Source: Acetobacter pomorum
GTDB taxonomy: Bacteria > Pseudomonadota > Alphaproteobacteria > Acetobacterales > Acetobacteraceae
Assembly: GCF_002738225.1 (NCBI RefSeq)
Contig: NZ_PEBQ01000144.1
Coordinates: 62,001-126,000, forward strand
Direction of reading: 5' to 3'
DNA: 64,000 nt
Shown: piece by piece, positions 40,492-51,786 of the stretch
How the letters are laid out: every line of letters starts with the position of its first letter
How positions within the stretch are numbered: the stretch's first letter is position 1
Notes under the pieces: generated by a model
The model's database searches: none
The model's input: only the letters and a program-made list of their open reading frames with translations
What the model was told of the DNA's origin: nothing
Made by a program: the position numbers and the translations under genes

Positions 40492-41523
40492 ATGAGGCGA
40501 GTTTTTCTGCGGATTATGCTGGTGATCAGCCTGTTTTTTGTAGGGCTGACACAGCAGGCACGGGCCGGAACCCCGGTGCGCATTGGGTATATTCCTGTTT
40601 TGGGGTCATCTGCCCTGTTTGTTCTGGATGGTGAAGGTTGGGCCAAGCAGGCTGGGCTGGATTTGCAGCTTGTGCGTTTTGGCTCTGGTCCGCAGGCTAT
40701 TCAGGCTTTGGTATCTGGGCGGATTGATGCCTACGTGGCTGGGGTGCTCCCCTTGTTGCAGGCGCGCGCGCATGGCGTGGATGTGAAGGTTGTGGCCTCT
40801 GGCTCGGTTGAAGAGCTGGAACTGGTTGCTCGTGGCCCCTTGGCGCAAATTGTGCCGGAAGGGCAGGAGGGCGGTCTGTCTGCTCAGGCTATCAAGGATG
40901 GGCTTGCCAAGTTTAATCAGGAACAGGGGCATCTGCCACGTGTTGCCGTACAGCCTGCCGGTTCTGTGCCAGATATTATGCTGCGTTACTGGTTTGAAAA
41001 GCGTCTTGATATTGCGCAGCCTGCGTCAGTCGTAAACATTGCTGGCGTAGATATTGATGCTGCACAGCAGGCTTTTCTGGCGGGTGCGGTAGATGCGGCT
41101 GTGCTGCGTGAACCTTCCTTAACCGTAGCAAAAATGCGCGTGCCAGATGCCAGAATTCTGGCGACGGGCCATGATATGATGCCTGATCAGCCTGGCTCTG
41201 TTCTAGCTATTGTAAAACCGGCGGAAGTTCCGTGGGCAAAAGCGCTGACAGGTCTGTTTGTTAAAGCCAATACCTTGGTTGCCGAACATCCGGATGAAGC
41301 TGCACCTTTTGTGCGTACGGCGCTGGGCGGTGGTATGTTGAAGGAAGAAGTATTGCAAAAGGCGCTTGCGCGTTCGGCCAAACGCTTTGTAAGCGATCCG
41401 GCACGTATTGTAGAAGGCGTGCGCCAGTTGCAGGATTTTGAGGTGAAGCAGGGGCTTTTGCGCAAGGCTGAACCTGTGGATGGTCTGTTTGACCTGGAGA
41501 TGTGGAAGCAGAGCCAGCAGTGA
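40492..41523 (+). CDS. Periplasmic substrate-binding protein of a SsuA/TauA-like ABC importer
   Basis: This 343-residue protein has a signal peptide (RRVFLRIMLVISLFFVGLTQQARAG, cleavage near ARA-G). The mature protein has the NitT/TauT/SsuA fold: VRIGYIPVLGSSALFVLDGEGW, then FGSGPQAIQALVSGRIDAYVAGVLPLLQARAHGVDVKVVASG. The family binds sulfonates, taurine, nitrate or thiamine precursors; the ligand cannot be decided here. ATG 40492 was chosen because it starts the signal peptide; an ATG 132 bases earlier gives an unlikely leader. It heads a three-gene operon with permease and ATPase. Confidence 0.88.
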   Translation: MRRVFLRIMLVISLFFVGLTQQARAGTPVRIGYIPVLGSSALFVLDGEGWAKQAGLDLQLVRFGSGPQAIQALVSGRIDAYVAGVLPLLQARAHGVDVKVVASGSVEELELVARGPLAQIVPEGQEGGLSAQAIKDGLAKFNQEQGHLPRVAVQPAGSVPDIMLRYWFEKRLDIAQPASVVNIAGVDIDAAQQAFLAGAVDAAVLREPSLTVAKMRVPDARILATGHDMMPDQPGSVLAIVKPAEVPWAKALTGLFVKANTLVAEHPDEAAPFVRTALGGGMLKEEVLQKALARSAKRFVSDPARIVEGVRQLQDFEVKQGLLRKAEPVDGLFDLEMWKQSQQ

Positions 41524-42284
41524 GGGATAAAGTTTCGTTTTCTACAAAATGGGCATTGGGCCTTACTGGGCTTATTGTCTTTTTTGGAGGGTGGGAGGCA
41601 GCAGTCCGCACAGGGTTGCTGCCTTCTGGCATGGTGCCTGCCCCCAGTTCGCTTGGGCCAGCCTGGCTGGATGAAGTGCGTGGAGGCTTTTGGCAGCAGG
41701 CTATTCTGGATAGTCTGCATCATTATCTATTGGGCCTGCTTATTGGTTCTGTGCTGGGTGCCGGTTTGGGTATTCTGTGCGGCATGGTGGCCGTTGTGGA
41801 TGGCTTGCTGGAAGGTATTGTCCGGTTGCTGCGGCCTGTTCCGGGCTTGGCGTGGGTGCCTTTTGCCATTTTGTGGTTTGGCCTGAACACATCGGGCGCA
41901 ACCTTTGTGATTGCCATTTCTGTTTTCTGGATCAATTTTTACGCGGCCCATAGTGCTGTACGTGGGGTGGACCCGGAATTATATGAACTGGCAGCCGCTT
42001 TTGGGCATGGCAGCTTTTTTGGGCGTTTGTTCAAGGTGGTACTACCAGCCGCGTCTCCGGGGCTTATGTCGGGCCTGCGCACCGGTTTGGGGCAGGGCTG
42101 GATGTCTGTTGTGGCAGCAGAGCTGTTTGGCGTGCCGGGTATTGGCGCGCGAATGATGCAGGCTTCCAGCTTGCTGGCTACCGATGTGGTGGTGGTGTAC
42201 ATGCTCACCATGGCGTTGCTTTATGCTGTTACGGATTTTCTGTTCGGGTTTGTGAGAACACGCGTGCTGAGGTGGCAACCATGA
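41520..42284 (+). CDS. Permease of the SsuC/TauC-like ABC importer
   Basis: This inner-membrane protein of about 254 residues has roughly six membrane segments. The BPD_transp_1 coupling loop reads ELAAAFGHGSFFGRLFKVVLPAASPGLMSGLRTGLGQGW, the EAA-loop equivalent. It forms the translocation path for the neighbouring binding protein and ATPase. The GTG at 41520 overlaps the upstream stop (GTGA), the same coupling seen in other operons here; a GTG at 41502 is also possible. Neither has a strong ribosome binding site. Confidence 0.86.
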   Translation: MRDKVSFSTKWALGLTGLIVFFGGWEAAVRTGLLPSGMVPAPSSLGPAWLDEVRGGFWQQAILDSLHHYLLGLLIGSVLGAGLGILCGMVAVVDGLLEGIVRLLRPVPGLAWVPFAILWFGLNTSGATFVIAISVFWINFYAAHSAVRGVDPELYELAAAFGHGSFFGRLFKVVLPAASPGLMSGLRTGLGQGWMSVVAAELFGVPGIGARMMQASSLLATDVVVVYMLTMALLYAVTDFLFGFVRTRVLRWQP

Positions 42285-43090
42285 GTGAGAAACACTGCGT
42301 TGCCAGCTTGGACAATGTTGGGCTCTCGCATGATGGCGGTGCCAATTTTGTGCTGCGGAATGTGAGCCTCACATTGGAGCAGGGTGAATTTGTTGCGCTT
42401 TTAGGTCCATCCGGCGTGGGTAAATCCACACTGTTGCGTGTGTTTATGGGGCTTATGCAGCCTACAGAAGGCACGGTAGGCGGTTCGGCCTGCACAACAG
42501 ATGCAGAGGAAACAGGCACCAAGCGGCGCAGGCGCGCCTTGGTGTTTCAGGATGCGCGGCTTATGCCGTGGCGGTCTGTGTTGAAAAATGTTGAGTTCGG
42601 TTTGGAAGGCTTGGGCCTGACGTGTGAAGAAAAGCGCGCACGCGCCATGGATGCGCTAAAACTGGTTGGGCTGGAGGAAGCCGCAGACCGCTGGCCACGC
42701 CGTATGTCTGGCGGACAACGCCAGCGCGTAGGTGTGGCGCGTGCCTTTACTGTTAACCCAGATCTGCTGTTGATGGATGAACCGTTTGGCGCATTAGATC
42801 CTATTACACGCAGCAGCTTGCAGGAAGAACTCCAGCGTATCTGGCAGCAAACGCATAAAACCGTGCTGTTTGTAACGCATGATATAGAAGAAGCCTTGCG
42901 CCTAGCCACCCGTGTGGTGGTGTTGGCAGGTGGCCCACCAGCGGGCATTACGGGTGAAATTGCCATTACAATGGATGAACGCAACCCCGAAAGCACGGTT
43001 TTTAGAACTTATGCGGCCCGGTTGCGCGCCATGATTGCAGGGGAAAAAGACCCCGGTGGCGCTCCGTACTGGCGTTCTGCTGAAATTTAG
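42281..43090 (+). CDS. ATP-binding protein of the SsuB/TauB-like ABC importer
   Basis: This 269-residue ABC ATPase has Walker A GPSGVGKST (42-50), Q-loop VFQDARLMPW, signature MSGGQRQRVGVARAF, Walker B LLLMDEPFGALD and the switch His in FVTHDIEEAL. The DARLMPW segment is typical of the nitrate/sulfonate group. ATG 42281 overlaps the permease stop by 4 bases and has GAGGTGG 6 bases ahead. Confidence 0.92.
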   Translation: MSEKHCVASLDNVGLSHDGGANFVLRNVSLTLEQGEFVALLGPSGVGKSTLLRVFMGLMQPTEGTVGGSACTTDAEETGTKRRRRALVFQDARLMPWRSVLKNVEFGLEGLGLTCEEKRARAMDALKLVGLEEAADRWPRRMSGGQRQRVGVARAFTVNPDLLLMDEPFGALDPITRSSLQEELQRIWQQTHKTVLFVTHDIEEALRLATRVVVLAGGPPAGITGEIAITMDERNPESTVFRTYAARLRAMIAGEKDPGGAPYWRSAEI

Positions 43091-43173
43091 TTGAAAAGCA
43101 TATAAATAAAATCATGCTGGCATCCTTTGCGGGGTGTCGTGCGTTCACTTGCAACAAAATGGGGAGACATCGC

Positions 43174-43407
43174 ATGAGCGATGACAACACGAAGGATTAC
43201 GCGCTGGAAGAAGGCATTGGCCGTGTTCAGGATGGTGCGGAAGGCTTGTTCAGCCAGCTCCCCAGTTATGATGAAATGAACCCGGATAAACGTTGTGCTG
43301 CAACAGAAGCCGTGCGGGATGTGGTGATTGATCAGCCCTTCCTGATTCTGCCAATTGCGGGAATTTTCAGCTTTATTGTTGGCGGCTTGCTGCGGCGGCG
43401 ACGTTAA
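43174..43407 (+). CDS. Small membrane protein of the ElaB/DUF883-like type
   Basis: This 77-residue protein has a polar N-terminal part (about 1-50) and a single C-terminal membrane segment (about 53-72) followed by RRRR. The layout, including the GGLLRRRR ending, is that of ElaB/YqjD-type proteins that tether ribosomes to the inner membrane in stationary phase, but similarity in the soluble part is weak. GGGGAG precedes the ATG. It lies 83 bases after the importer ATPase. Confidence 0.6.
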   Translation: MSDDNTKDYALEEGIGRVQDGAEGLFSQLPSYDEMNPDKRCAATEAVRDVVIDQPFLILPIAGIFSFIVGGLLRRRR

Positions 43408-43464
43408 ATTTTTAAGGTCCTTTGGTCAGCACATTCTGCCTGAAGGCGTGAAGGAGATGATTAT

Positions 43465-43641
43465 ATGCTAAAGCTGGCACTGTTTTTTCTGGTTATTTCC
43501 CTTATTGCGGGGCTGTTCGGTTTTGGCGGCATTTCCTCCGCTGCTGCGGGAATGGCAAAAATCCTGTTCTTTATTGCCATTGTTCTTTTTGTTGTTTTTC
43601 TGGTGGTGGCCTTGCTGGCAGGGCGTGCCATTACAAAATAA
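43465..43641 (+). CDS. DUF1328 (YtjA-like) small membrane protein
   Basis: This 58-residue hydrophobic protein has two membrane segments. The pattern is [23 protein letters not shown], then [16 protein letters not shown] and a second hydrophobic run, ending in GRAITK. That is the DUF1328 pattern. AAGGAG lies 8 bases ahead of the ATG. The family is common and often linked to general stress, with no proven role. A bidirectional terminator follows. Confidence 0.88.
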   Translation: MLKLALFFLVISLIAGLFGFGGISSAAAGMAKILFFIAIVLFVVFLVVALLAGRAITK

Positions 43642-43663
43642 CGGCTTTTAAATAATCAGACAC

Positions 43664-43699
43664 AAAAAAACCCCCGGTCTGGAAAGGCCGGGGGTTTTT
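43664..43699. terminator. Bidirectional terminator between convergent units
   Basis: A7 (43664-43670) is followed by CCCCCGG (43671-43677), a short loop, CCGGGGG (43688-43694) and T5. The stem is 9 bp with an extra A-T flank, so it can stop the plus-strand small-protein transcript and the minus-strand efflux operon. Confidence 0.85.
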
Positions 43700-43724
43700 G
43701 CTTTCTGGAGCAAAAAGGAAAACG

Positions 43725-45290
43725 CTAGTTTTTGTCTTTCTGGATAAAGGAAGGCAAAAACGGGTTGTCCTTTTGCATGGAATTCTTGCTGGGGAGGGAG
43801 GATGCATCCCACCCTCCGCCAAGGGCTTCGATAAGAGTGACGGAATCCAGAATACGGTTTTGCTGAATTTGCAGTGCTGTTTCAGCGTTGGAGAGGGCCG
43901 TGACTTCTGCCGTAATCACTGTGGTGTAAATCTGGGTGCCAGCCATGTACTGGTTGAAGGAAATTTGCACAGCCTTGTTGGCGGCTTCCACGGCAACAGC
44001 CTGCTGGCTTGCCTGGTCAGCCAGTACGCGCAGGTTGGCAAGCTGATCTTCCACCTGTTGCAGGGCTGTTAATACCGTCTGGCGGTAGGCTGCCACGTAG
44101 TAATCATAATTGGTGTTGGCTTCACGCACGGCGGCGGTGCGTGCGCCCCCTTCAAACAGGGTTTCCGTGGCAGAAGCACCCAACGCCCAAATACGGTTGG
44201 CAACCTGCACCAGTGCGCCTACCGGGTCACCACTGTAGGAGTAACTGGCCGTCAGTTTTACGTCCGGGTAAAAAGCCGCAAGGGCTGCGCCAATCTGGGC
44301 ATTATATTCTTCCATCCGGCGTTCAGCGGCAGAAACATCTGGCCGGCGTTGCAGAAGTTCTGCGGGCACGGCTACAGGAATGGCCGGAATATCTCGCGTA
44401 AGTGCACCGTGGGGGATGGAAAGATCTGCCGGGGCCTTACCCATTAAAATGGCAATGGCGTGTTCATACCCTGCGCGGGCGGCATCTGTTGCCGTGGCCT
44501 GGGCGCGTGTTTGCTCAAGCTGGGTTTGCGCCTGCATCAGGGTGGTGGGGTCTGCCGTGCCCGCATCGTACTGGTTTTTGGTAATCTGGTAAGAACGTTC
44601 GTAAAACGTGACGTTCTTTTCCAGCAGATCATGCAGGCTGTCCTGATATCGCAGGTTGAAATAGGCTGTAGCCAGCTGCGCCTGGTAGGACAATTTGGCA
44701 TTTGCCAGATCAGCGGCAGAGGCCTGAGCTTCTGTCACCTGTGCCTGAATCTGGCGGCGGATGCGTCCCCACAAATCCAGATCCCACGAGGCAGTCAGCC
44801 CCATGCCATAAGTGTTTTCCGTGGTGTTGGAGGCGAGGGAAGAAGTTGTATCTCCATAATTGATGATGGTGCCCGATGAGCGCGAACCACGGCCGGAACT
44901 CTGCCGGTTGAAGGAAAGCGCACCGCTGAGCGTTGGATACAGCTCTGCCCGAATGGCGTTAATGGCGGCGCGGGCATTGCGGTATCTGGCCTCATACTGC
45001 GCCACGTTCTGGTTGTTGATTTCAACCTGAGATTCAAGCTGGTTCAGCAGCGGGTCATTATAAAGTGTCCACCACGTTCCTTTGGGAATAGTCGCCAGAT
45101 TGGGCTGCGCATAGTTCCACCCAGCAGCAGGCCGCAGCTCCTTAAACTGCGGAGAGATAATGGCCGAGGGGCGCTTGTAATTAGGGCCAACCATGCAGCC
45201 CATAAGCACCAATGGCGCCATAAGGCTGGCAGCACGGCGGGACAGTTTTTTGTGTTTAAGCATTGTGCTGGAAAAAGAAGGCGAAACCAT
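43725..45290 (-). CDS. NodT/OprM-family outer-membrane channel of the MdtABC-like pump
   Basis: This 521-residue lipoprotein channel has a lipobox at LMGC in the N-terminal signal sequence (about residues 29-32) followed by MVGPNYKRPS. Two OEP repeats include WWTLYNDPLLNQLESQVEINNQN, ASWDLDLWGRIRRQIQAQV and LLQRRPDVSAAERRMEEYNAQIG. The start ATG overlaps the stop of the upstream RND gene by one base (TGATG), and AGGA lies just ahead. It is the last gene of the four-gene efflux operon, ending near the shared terminator. Confidence 0.92.
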   Translation of the reverse strand: MVSPSFSSTMLKHKKLSRRAASLMAPLVLMGCMVGPNYKRPSAIISPQFKELRPAAGWNYAQPNLATIPKGTWWTLYNDPLLNQLESQVEINNQNVAQYEARYRNARAAINAIRAELYPTLSGALSFNRQSSGRGSRSSGTIINYGDTTSSLASNTTENTYGMGLTASWDLDLWGRIRRQIQAQVTEAQASAADLANAKLSYQAQLATAYFNLRYQDSLHDLLEKNVTFYERSYQITKNQYDAGTADPTTLMQAQTQLEQTRAQATATDAARAGYEHAIAILMGKAPADLSIPHGALTRDIPAIPVAVPAELLQRRPDVSAAERRMEEYNAQIGAALAAFYPDVKLTASYSYSGDPVGALVQVANRIWALGASATETLFEGGARTAAVREANTNYDYYVAAYRQTVLTALQQVEDQLANLRVLADQASQQAVAVEAANKAVQISFNQYMAGTQIYTTVITAEVTALSNAETALQIQQNRILDSVTLIEALGGGWDASSLPSKNSMQKDNPFLPSFIQKDKN

Positions 45291-48200
45291 CAGCTATCCT
45301 GCCGGGAGGTGCGAGAAAAGAAAGAGCGCAAGCGTATTTTCTGAACACGCAGCCGCCACGTATCAAGCGTAAGATAAATAACAGGCGTGGTATAAAGCGT
45401 AAGTGCTTGGCTGACGAGCAAGCCACCCACAATGGCAATGCCCAATGGGTGGCGCAGTTCTGCCCCATAGCCATTGGTGGTAATCAGCGGGGCAGCCCCC
45501 AGTGCAGCGGCAGCCGATGTCATGATAATGGGGCGAAAGCGCAGCAGGCAGGCGGTGCGGATGGCTTCCAGCGGGGCCATGCCGTGTTCGCGCTCTGCCA
45601 CAAGGGCAAAGTCCACCAGCATGATGGCATTTTTCTTTACAATGCCAATCAGCAGGATCACCCCAATCATGGCAATAAGCGAGAACTCCTCTCCCGCCAG
45701 TTGCAGTGCCAACAGCGCCCCCACACCCGCAGATGGCAGGGTGGAGAGAATGGTAAGCGGATGCAGATAGCTTTCGTACAGAATACCCAGAACAATATAG
45801 ACGGCACATAGGGCAGCCAGTATCAGCAGGGGCTCATCATTCACGGCTTTCTGAAATTGTGCGGCATTTCCCGCAAAGCTGCCGTGAATAGTGGAAGGCA
45901 TATGCAACGTGACCTGTGCGGCGTTGATAATCTGTGTGGCCGCGCTGAGCGAAACCCCTTTGGCCAGATTGAAGGAAACAGTGGAAGCTACAGCCATGCC
46001 CTGATGGTTGACGGAAAGGGGGGTGCGTGTCTGCACAATCTGCGAAACCAGCGTAAGCGGCACCATGTTTTCAGAGGAGGTGCTGACGGCAGAACCGCTG
46101 GAAGCTCCAGCACCACCTGCCAGCGCGTTGGCAATCTGGTTTTTGAAAGATTGGGAACTTAATGAGGATTCCGAGCTGTTTCCTGCCGCATCCAGCCCGC
46201 TGGTATTGCGCACACGTATGGTGTTGGACTGTGTGCCACCCCCAGCTGTACCCCCTGCCACACTGATCCATACCTGCATCAGGCTATGGGGGTTAGACCA
46301 CAATACCGGATCCGCCTCCATAACCACACGATACTGGTTTAACCTGTTATAGATAACAGAGGCCGCACGTTGCCCAAAAGCATCATACAGCGTGTTGGAC
46401 AGAAGCTGAGGCGTGATGCTGACACGTGCGGAGGTATCGCGGTCTATATCCACGCTCATGGCGGAACCGCCCTGTTGTACGTCGGATGAAAGGTCCGTCA
46501 GTTCCGGGTGGTGCCGCAATTCGTTCAGCAGCTTTTCTGTCCATGAATAAAGCTCGGCGGCGTTTTCACCTTCCAATGTGTATTGATAGGAGGCATTGCT
46601 CTGCCGCGCACCCGCCCGCACAGCACCGGGCTCCATCAAAAAGAAATCGGCCCCAACCAGTTTACGCAGCCGATTGCTGATACGGTTGATAAGGTCAGTC
46701 GGTGTATCCGAACGCGTGCTTTTATCCTGCAACTGCAAGAACAGATTGGCCTGGTTGGAAGAGCCGCGCCCCCCGATAAAGGAGGAAACACTTTTAACTT
46801 CCGGTTCTGCCAGAATGGCCTTTTGCACATCTGCCAGCTTTTTGCTGAGGGCGCCAAAGGAGATGGACTGATCCCCCTGCAAATGGCCCATCAGCAAGCC
46901 TGTATCTTCGACCGGAAAGAAGCCCTTGGGCATAAGGATGAACAGCGCCACAATAAGCACCAGCGTAAAGGGCAGGCTAAGCAGCACCAATTTATTGTGC
47001 CGGAGTGCAACATCCAATGAATGGGCATACCCGGCCTGAAGTTTATCCAACGCAAGGGTAATGTGTGCAGCCACGCGGGCAGAAAGCGACGGATGTGCGT
47101 TGTTTTCTGGCTCATGGGCGCGTGGTGCCAACAGGTAAGCGGCCATCATGGGGGTAAGGGATAGGGACAGCACCATGGAGATAATAATGGTGATGCTGAC
47201 CGTCATGGCGAATTCATGGAACAGCCGGCCCGCAAGCCCGCCCATCAGCAGAATGGGCAGAAAGACCGCAATCAGCGAAATGGAAATGGAAAAAACGGTA
47301 AAGGCTACCTCGCTACTGCCTTTTATGGCGGCATCTCGCGGGGCAAGGCCCTGTTCTATGTAGCGGGCAATATTTTCCACCACCACAATGGCATCATCCA
47401 CCACAAAGCCGGTGGAAACCGTAAGCGCCATAAGGGACATATTATCCAGCGAATAGCCAAACAATGCCATGACCCCAAACGTGGCCACAATGGAGGTGGG
47501 CACCACAACGGCGGGAATAAGCGTCATTCTGACAGAGTGCAGAAATAGCAGCACCATCAGCACCACAAGCACCACGGAAATTACCAGCGTAAGCTGTGTA
47601 TCGGCCAAAGAGGCACGAATGGTCAGAGAGCGATCAAGCCCCACATGCAAATCCACCCCACCGGGCAAGGCGGCCTTGAGCATGGGTAGTTTGGCGTTGA
47701 TCTGATCCACCGTGTGGATCACGTTGGCGCCGGCCTGCGGAAACACCACGGCAATAACCGAGGGCTGGCCGTTGTAATACCCGGCGTTCCGCAGGTCTTC
47801 CACGCTGTCACGCACCTGCGCAATATCGGCAAGGCGGACAGGCCGGTTATTGCGCCATGCAATAATCAGGTCCCGATAATCCTGCGCCTTGCTAACCTGA
47901 TCATTGGTATCCAGCGTAAAGCGCATGCCGCCTTGGTCAATAATACCTTTGGGGGTATGGGCATTGGCGGAGGCCAGAGCCGCGCGTACGTCTTCAAAGC
48001 TGATCCCGTAGCGGTAAAGGGGGAGAGGATTGATTTCCGCACGAATGGCGGGCAGCGCGCTCCCGCTGATTTCCACCTGACCCACACCTTCTACGGAAGA
48101 CAGATGCTGCACCAATACGTTGGTGGCGTAATCGTAAAGCTGTGGGCGCGTATGGGTATCTGAGGTGAGGGTGAGAATCAGGATAGGCGCGCCATTGGGG

Positions 48201-48598
48201 TTGGCTTTGCGGTAGGTGGGGTTTTGCCGCAGGGTGGAGGGCATATCTGCATGGGCGGCCTGTAGGGCGGCTTCCACATCCCGCGCAGCGCCGTTGATAT
48301 CGCGCGAGAGGGAAAATTGCAGCATGATGCGCGTGGTGTTCTGCGAGGATTGTGACGTCATTTCCGTCACATCCGCAATCTGGCCCAAATGGCGCTCCAG
48401 CGGTGCGGCCACAGATCCGGCAATTTCTTCCGGGCTGCCACCGGCCTGCGTGGCTTGCACCATAATAACCGGAAAATCCACATTCGGCAGATCGGATACC
48501 GGCAGGGTGCGGTAGCCTAAAATCCCGCCCAGCAACATGGCCACCGTAAGCAGAATGGTGGCCACGGGCCGGTCAATAAACAGCCGGCTTATGCTCAT
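45290..48598 (-). CDS. mdtC: MdtC-like RND efflux permease
   Basis: This 1102-residue pump begins [25 protein letters not shown]. The segment [42 protein letters not shown] and the later [17 protein letters not shown] closely match E. coli MdtC. The proton-relay pair is in [13 protein letters not shown]. MdtB and MdtC assemble as a heterotrimer that exports bile salts, novobiocin and similar compounds in E. coli. The ATG lies 4 bases inside the upstream gene (ATGA). A start 69 bases earlier would add residues read through the end of mdtB. Confidence 0.9.
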   Translation of the reverse strand: MSISRLFIDRPVATILLTVAMLLGGILGYRTLPVSDLPNVDFPVIMVQATQAGGSPEEIAGSVAAPLERHLGQIADVTEMTSQSSQNTTRIMLQFSLSRDINGAARDVEAALQAAHADMPSTLRQNPTYRKANPNGAPILILTLTSDTHTRPQLYDYATNVLVQHLSSVEGVGQVEISGSALPAIRAEINPLPLYRYGISFEDVRAALASANAHTPKGIIDQGGMRFTLDTNDQVSKAQDYRDLIIAWRNNRPVRLADIAQVRDSVEDLRNAGYYNGQPSVIAVVFPQAGANVIHTVDQINAKLPMLKAALPGGVDLHVGLDRSLTIRASLADTQLTLVISVVLVVLMVLLFLHSVRMTLIPAVVVPTSIVATFGVMALFGYSLDNMSLMALTVSTGFVVDDAIVVVENIARYIEQGLAPRDAAIKGSSEVAFTVFSISISLIAVFLPILLMGGLAGRLFHEFAMTVSITIIISMVLSLSLTPMMAAYLLAPRAHEPENNAHPSLSARVAAHITLALDKLQAGYAHSLDVALRHNKLVLLSLPFTLVLIVALFILMPKGFFPVEDTGLLMGHLQGDQSISFGALSKKLADVQKAILAEPEVKSVSSFIGGRGSSNQANLFLQLQDKSTRSDTPTDLINRISNRLRKLVGADFFLMEPGAVRAGARQSNASYQYTLEGENAAELYSWTEKLLNELRHHPELTDLSSDVQQGGSAMSVDIDRDTSARVSITPQLLSNTLYDAFGQRAASVIYNRLNQYRVVMEADPVLWSNPHSLMQVWISVAGGTAGGGTQSNTIRVRNTSGLDAAGNSSESSLSSQSFKNQIANALAGGAGASSGSAVSTSSENMVPLTLVSQIVQTRTPLSVNHQGMAVASTVSFNLAKGVSLSAATQIINAAQVTLHMPSTIHGSFAGNAAQFQKAVNDEPLLILAALCAVYIVLGILYESYLHPLTILSTLPSAGVGALLALQLAGEEFSLIAMIGVILLIGIVKKNAIMLVDFALVAEREHGMAPLEAIRTACLLRFRPIIMTSAAAALGAAPLITTNGYGAELRHPLGIAIVGGLLVSQALTLYTTPVIYLTLDTWRLRVQKIRLRSFFSRTSRQDS

Positions 48599-51500
48599 GG
48601 CGCAGACTGTCCATCTGCCGGAGGGGAACCGGAAGGCTGGCTTTGCCGATGCCGCATGGCATCCCATTTATGGGCCATTGTATCCAGCGCCAGATAGATA
48701 ACGGGCGTGGTGAACAACGTAAGAAGTTGGGAAAGGGCCAGCCCGCCAATAATGCTCAGCCCCAGCGGGTAACGCAGTTCCGAGCCGGTGCCATGAGAGA
48801 TAACCATGGGCACTGCCCCCAACATGGCGGCAAGGGTTGTCATTAAAATAGGGCGAAAACGCAATGTGGCGGCTGTGCGGATGGATTGCAGGGAATCCAT
48901 GCCATGCACACGTTCTGCCTCCAGTGCGAAGTCGATCATCATGATGGCGTTTTTCTTGACAATACCAATCAGCAGCACAATGCCGATAATGCCCATGATA
49001 TCCAGATCCACGCCTGCAATCATCAGTGTCAGCAACGCGCCAATGGCGGCGGATGGCAGGGTGGACAAAATGGTAACCGGGTGCACAAAACTTTCGTAAA
49101 GAATGCCCAGCACAATATACACGGCAATCAGGGCGGCAATAACAAGAAACATCTCGTTGCTGAGAGAGCCCTCAAACGCTGCCGCCGTGCCCTGAAATGA
49201 TGTCTGGAAGGTGGAGGGCAGGCCAATGTCCTTTTCCGCCTTGCGGATGGCGGCGGTGGCATCTCCCAGCGCGTAACCATCACTCAGGTTGAAGGAAATG
49301 GTGGCGGCGGGGAACTGCCCAAAATGTGTGAGCAGCAGCGGAGCTGTTTCCTGCGTAACGGTGGTAACGGCCGCCAGCGGCACCAGCCCGGAGGTGGGCG
49401 AACGTGTGGGGCCGGAAACACTTTCCCCCGAATTGCCACTGATACCGGGCAGATAAAGTTGGGAGAGCGCGGTAAGATTGGTTTGAAACCGTGGGTCTGC
49501 TTCCAGAATAACCCGATACTGGTTGGACTGCGTGTAGATGGTGGAAATCTGCCGCTGGCCAAAGCTGTCATACAACACGTTATCAACGGTTTGGGGCGTG
49601 ATGGAATAGCGCGCACCTGTGGCTCTATCCAGCGTAACCCGCGCCACCAGCCCGGAGGCCTGCAAATCCGATGTGACATCAGACAGGGAAGGTTCCTGCT
49701 TCAGCCGGTCCAGCAGCTTTGGCACCCATGTCTTGAAGGCATTATATTCCGGGTTTTCCAGCAAAAACTGATATTGCGTGGCCGTAACCGTTGTATCCAG
49801 GGAAAGATCCTGAATGGGCTGCATATACAGTTTAATGCCTGCCACCTGCGCGGTTTCATCCGCCAGCCGCCGGGCAATTTCTGCCGCAGTGCTTGTACGG
49901 TCATCATGCGGTTTGAGGTTGATTAGAAACCGGCCCTGATTAAGCGTGGCATTCTGCCCATCCACCCCGACAAAGGAAGAAAGCGAGACCACATCCGGGT
50001 CTTTCAGCAGCACTTTGGCAAGTTCCTGCTGGTGCTGCTTCATGCTTTCGAAAGAGATGGTTTGCGAGGCTACGGAAATTCCCTGAATGACCCCTGTATC
50101 CTGTGCGGGAAAGAACCCTTTGGGAATCACCCATGCCAGCACACCCGTAAGCACCAAGGTCCCCACGGCCACGCACAGTGTCAGCACACGGTGGGCCAGC
50201 ACCACATCCAGTATGCGGTCATACCCGGCAATCAGCTTTTCCGTATAGTCTTCCATCCGGGCGGACCAGCGCTGGAACGCCGTGGTGGCAGATCCTGCAT
50301 CATGCACACGTTCGGAAAGAATGCGCGCACACATCATGGGTACCAGTGTAAGCGAAACCACGGCAGACAGAATGATGGTCACCGCCAGCGTAAGCGCAAA
50401 TTCATGAAACAGGCGGCCCACAACATCGCCCATGAACAACAGCGGAATAAGCACCGCAATGAGCGAGATGGTAAGCGAGATAATGGTAAAGCCAATTTCC
50501 CCAGCGCCTTTCAGGGCGGCGGTCATCCGGTCTTCCCCCGCTTCCACATAGCGGGAGATGTTCTCGATCATGACAATGGCATCATCCACCACAAAGCCGG
50601 TGGCGATGGTGAGCGACATGAGAGACAGATTATCCAGCGAGAAACCCAGCAGATACATAACCGCCAGCGTGCCGATAATGGAAAGCGGCACAGACAGGCT
50701 GGGGATAATGGTGGCGGGCACATTGCGCAGAAATACAAAAATAACCCCGACCACCAGCACAAGGGAAAGAAACAGATCGCTCTGCACATCAGCCACAGAA
50801 GCGCGGATGGTGGTGGTGCGGTCTGTTAGCGGGGTAATATCAATGCCGGGGGGCAGTGTTTCGCGCAGGCCGGGCAATGTGGCTTTGACGTTGTCCACCA
50901 CAGAAATAACATTGGCGCCGGGCTGGCGCTGCACGTTCATAATCAGCGCGGGTGTCAGGTTGGACCATGCCGCAAGCTGCGTGTTTTCCGCACCCACAAC
51001 CACAGTTGCCACATCACGCAGGCGGATGGGGCCGTTGTTCTGATAGGCAATAATCTGGTTAAGCAGCACATCGGGGCTGGTAATCTGCCCATCCACCTGC
51101 AACGTGGCAGCCTTTTGGGGGCCATCAAATGTCCCGGTGGGGGAATTAACGTTTACGTTGCCAATGGTGGTGCGCAGCGTGTCCAGGTCCATACCGTAGG
51201 ACGTCAGCTTGGGTATGTTCACCCGTACCCGGATGGCCTTGCGGTTGCCGCCAGAGAGTGTCACCAGCCCCACGCCGGAAATCTGGCTGATTTTTTGTGC
51301 CAGACGGGTGTCCACATAGTCTTCCACTTCTGGTAGCGGAATGGTGGAGGATGTAATGCCCAGCGTAAGCACGGGCGTATCTGCCGGGTTGACCTTGGCG
51401 TAAACGGGGGGAGCAGGCAGATCTGTTGGCAGCAGGGAGTTGGCCTGGTTAATGGCGGCCTGCACTTCCTGCTCCGCCACGTCTATGGAGGTATCCAGCG

Positions 51501-51786
51501 CAAAACGCAGGGTAATAACGGATGCGCCGCCAGATGAGCGGGATGTCATCTGGTCCAGCCCCGGCATCTGGCCAAACTGGGTTTCCAGCGGTGCGGTAAC
51601 GGAGGTGGACATCACATCCGGCCCGGCGCCGGGGTAGAATGTTTCAACCGTAATGGTTGGGTAATCTACCTGCGGCAGGGCGGAAACGGGCAGAAAATGG
51701 TAGCCCAGCAGGCCAGCCATAAAAATGGCCAGCATAAGCAGAGTAGTGGCAACCGGCCTGCGAATAAAAAGGGCTGATGGGTTCAC
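48595..51786 (-). CDS. mdtB: MdtB-like RND efflux permease
   Basis: This 1063-residue pump opens with the [44 protein letters not shown] segment and has the relay motif [13 protein letters not shown]. Its arrangement directly after the adaptor and before a second, different RND gene is that of MdtABC. It should form mixed trimers with the next gene product. Overlaps of 4 bases with both neighbours support one transcript. Residues near the C-terminus are a short Ser/Pro-rich tail. Confidence 0.9.
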   Translation of the reverse strand: MNPSALFIRRPVATTLLMLAIFMAGLLGYHFLPVSALPQVDYPTITVETFYPGAGPDVMSTSVTAPLETQFGQMPGLDQMTSRSSGGASVITLRFALDTSIDVAEQEVQAAINQANSLLPTDLPAPPVYAKVNPADTPVLTLGITSSTIPLPEVEDYVDTRLAQKISQISGVGLVTLSGGNRKAIRVRVNIPKLTSYGMDLDTLRTTIGNVNVNSPTGTFDGPQKAATLQVDGQITSPDVLLNQIIAYQNNGPIRLRDVATVVVGAENTQLAAWSNLTPALIMNVQRQPGANVISVVDNVKATLPGLRETLPPGIDITPLTDRTTTIRASVADVQSDLFLSLVLVVGVIFVFLRNVPATIIPSLSVPLSIIGTLAVMYLLGFSLDNLSLMSLTIATGFVVDDAIVMIENISRYVEAGEDRMTAALKGAGEIGFTIISLTISLIAVLIPLLFMGDVVGRLFHEFALTLAVTIILSAVVSLTLVPMMCARILSERVHDAGSATTAFQRWSARMEDYTEKLIAGYDRILDVVLAHRVLTLCVAVGTLVLTGVLAWVIPKGFFPAQDTGVIQGISVASQTISFESMKQHQQELAKVLLKDPDVVSLSSFVGVDGQNATLNQGRFLINLKPHDDRTSTAAEIARRLADETAQVAGIKLYMQPIQDLSLDTTVTATQYQFLLENPEYNAFKTWVPKLLDRLKQEPSLSDVTSDLQASGLVARVTLDRATGARYSITPQTVDNVLYDSFGQRQISTIYTQSNQYRVILEADPRFQTNLTALSQLYLPGISGNSGESVSGPTRSPTSGLVPLAAVTTVTQETAPLLLTHFGQFPAATISFNLSDGYALGDATAAIRKAEKDIGLPSTFQTSFQGTAAAFEGSLSNEMFLVIAALIAVYIVLGILYESFVHPVTILSTLPSAAIGALLTLMIAGVDLDIMGIIGIVLLIGIVKKNAIMMIDFALEAERVHGMDSLQSIRTAATLRFRPILMTTLAAMLGAVPMVISHGTGSELRYPLGLSIIGGLALSQLLTLFTTPVIYLALDTMAHKWDAMRHRQSQPSGSPPADGQSAP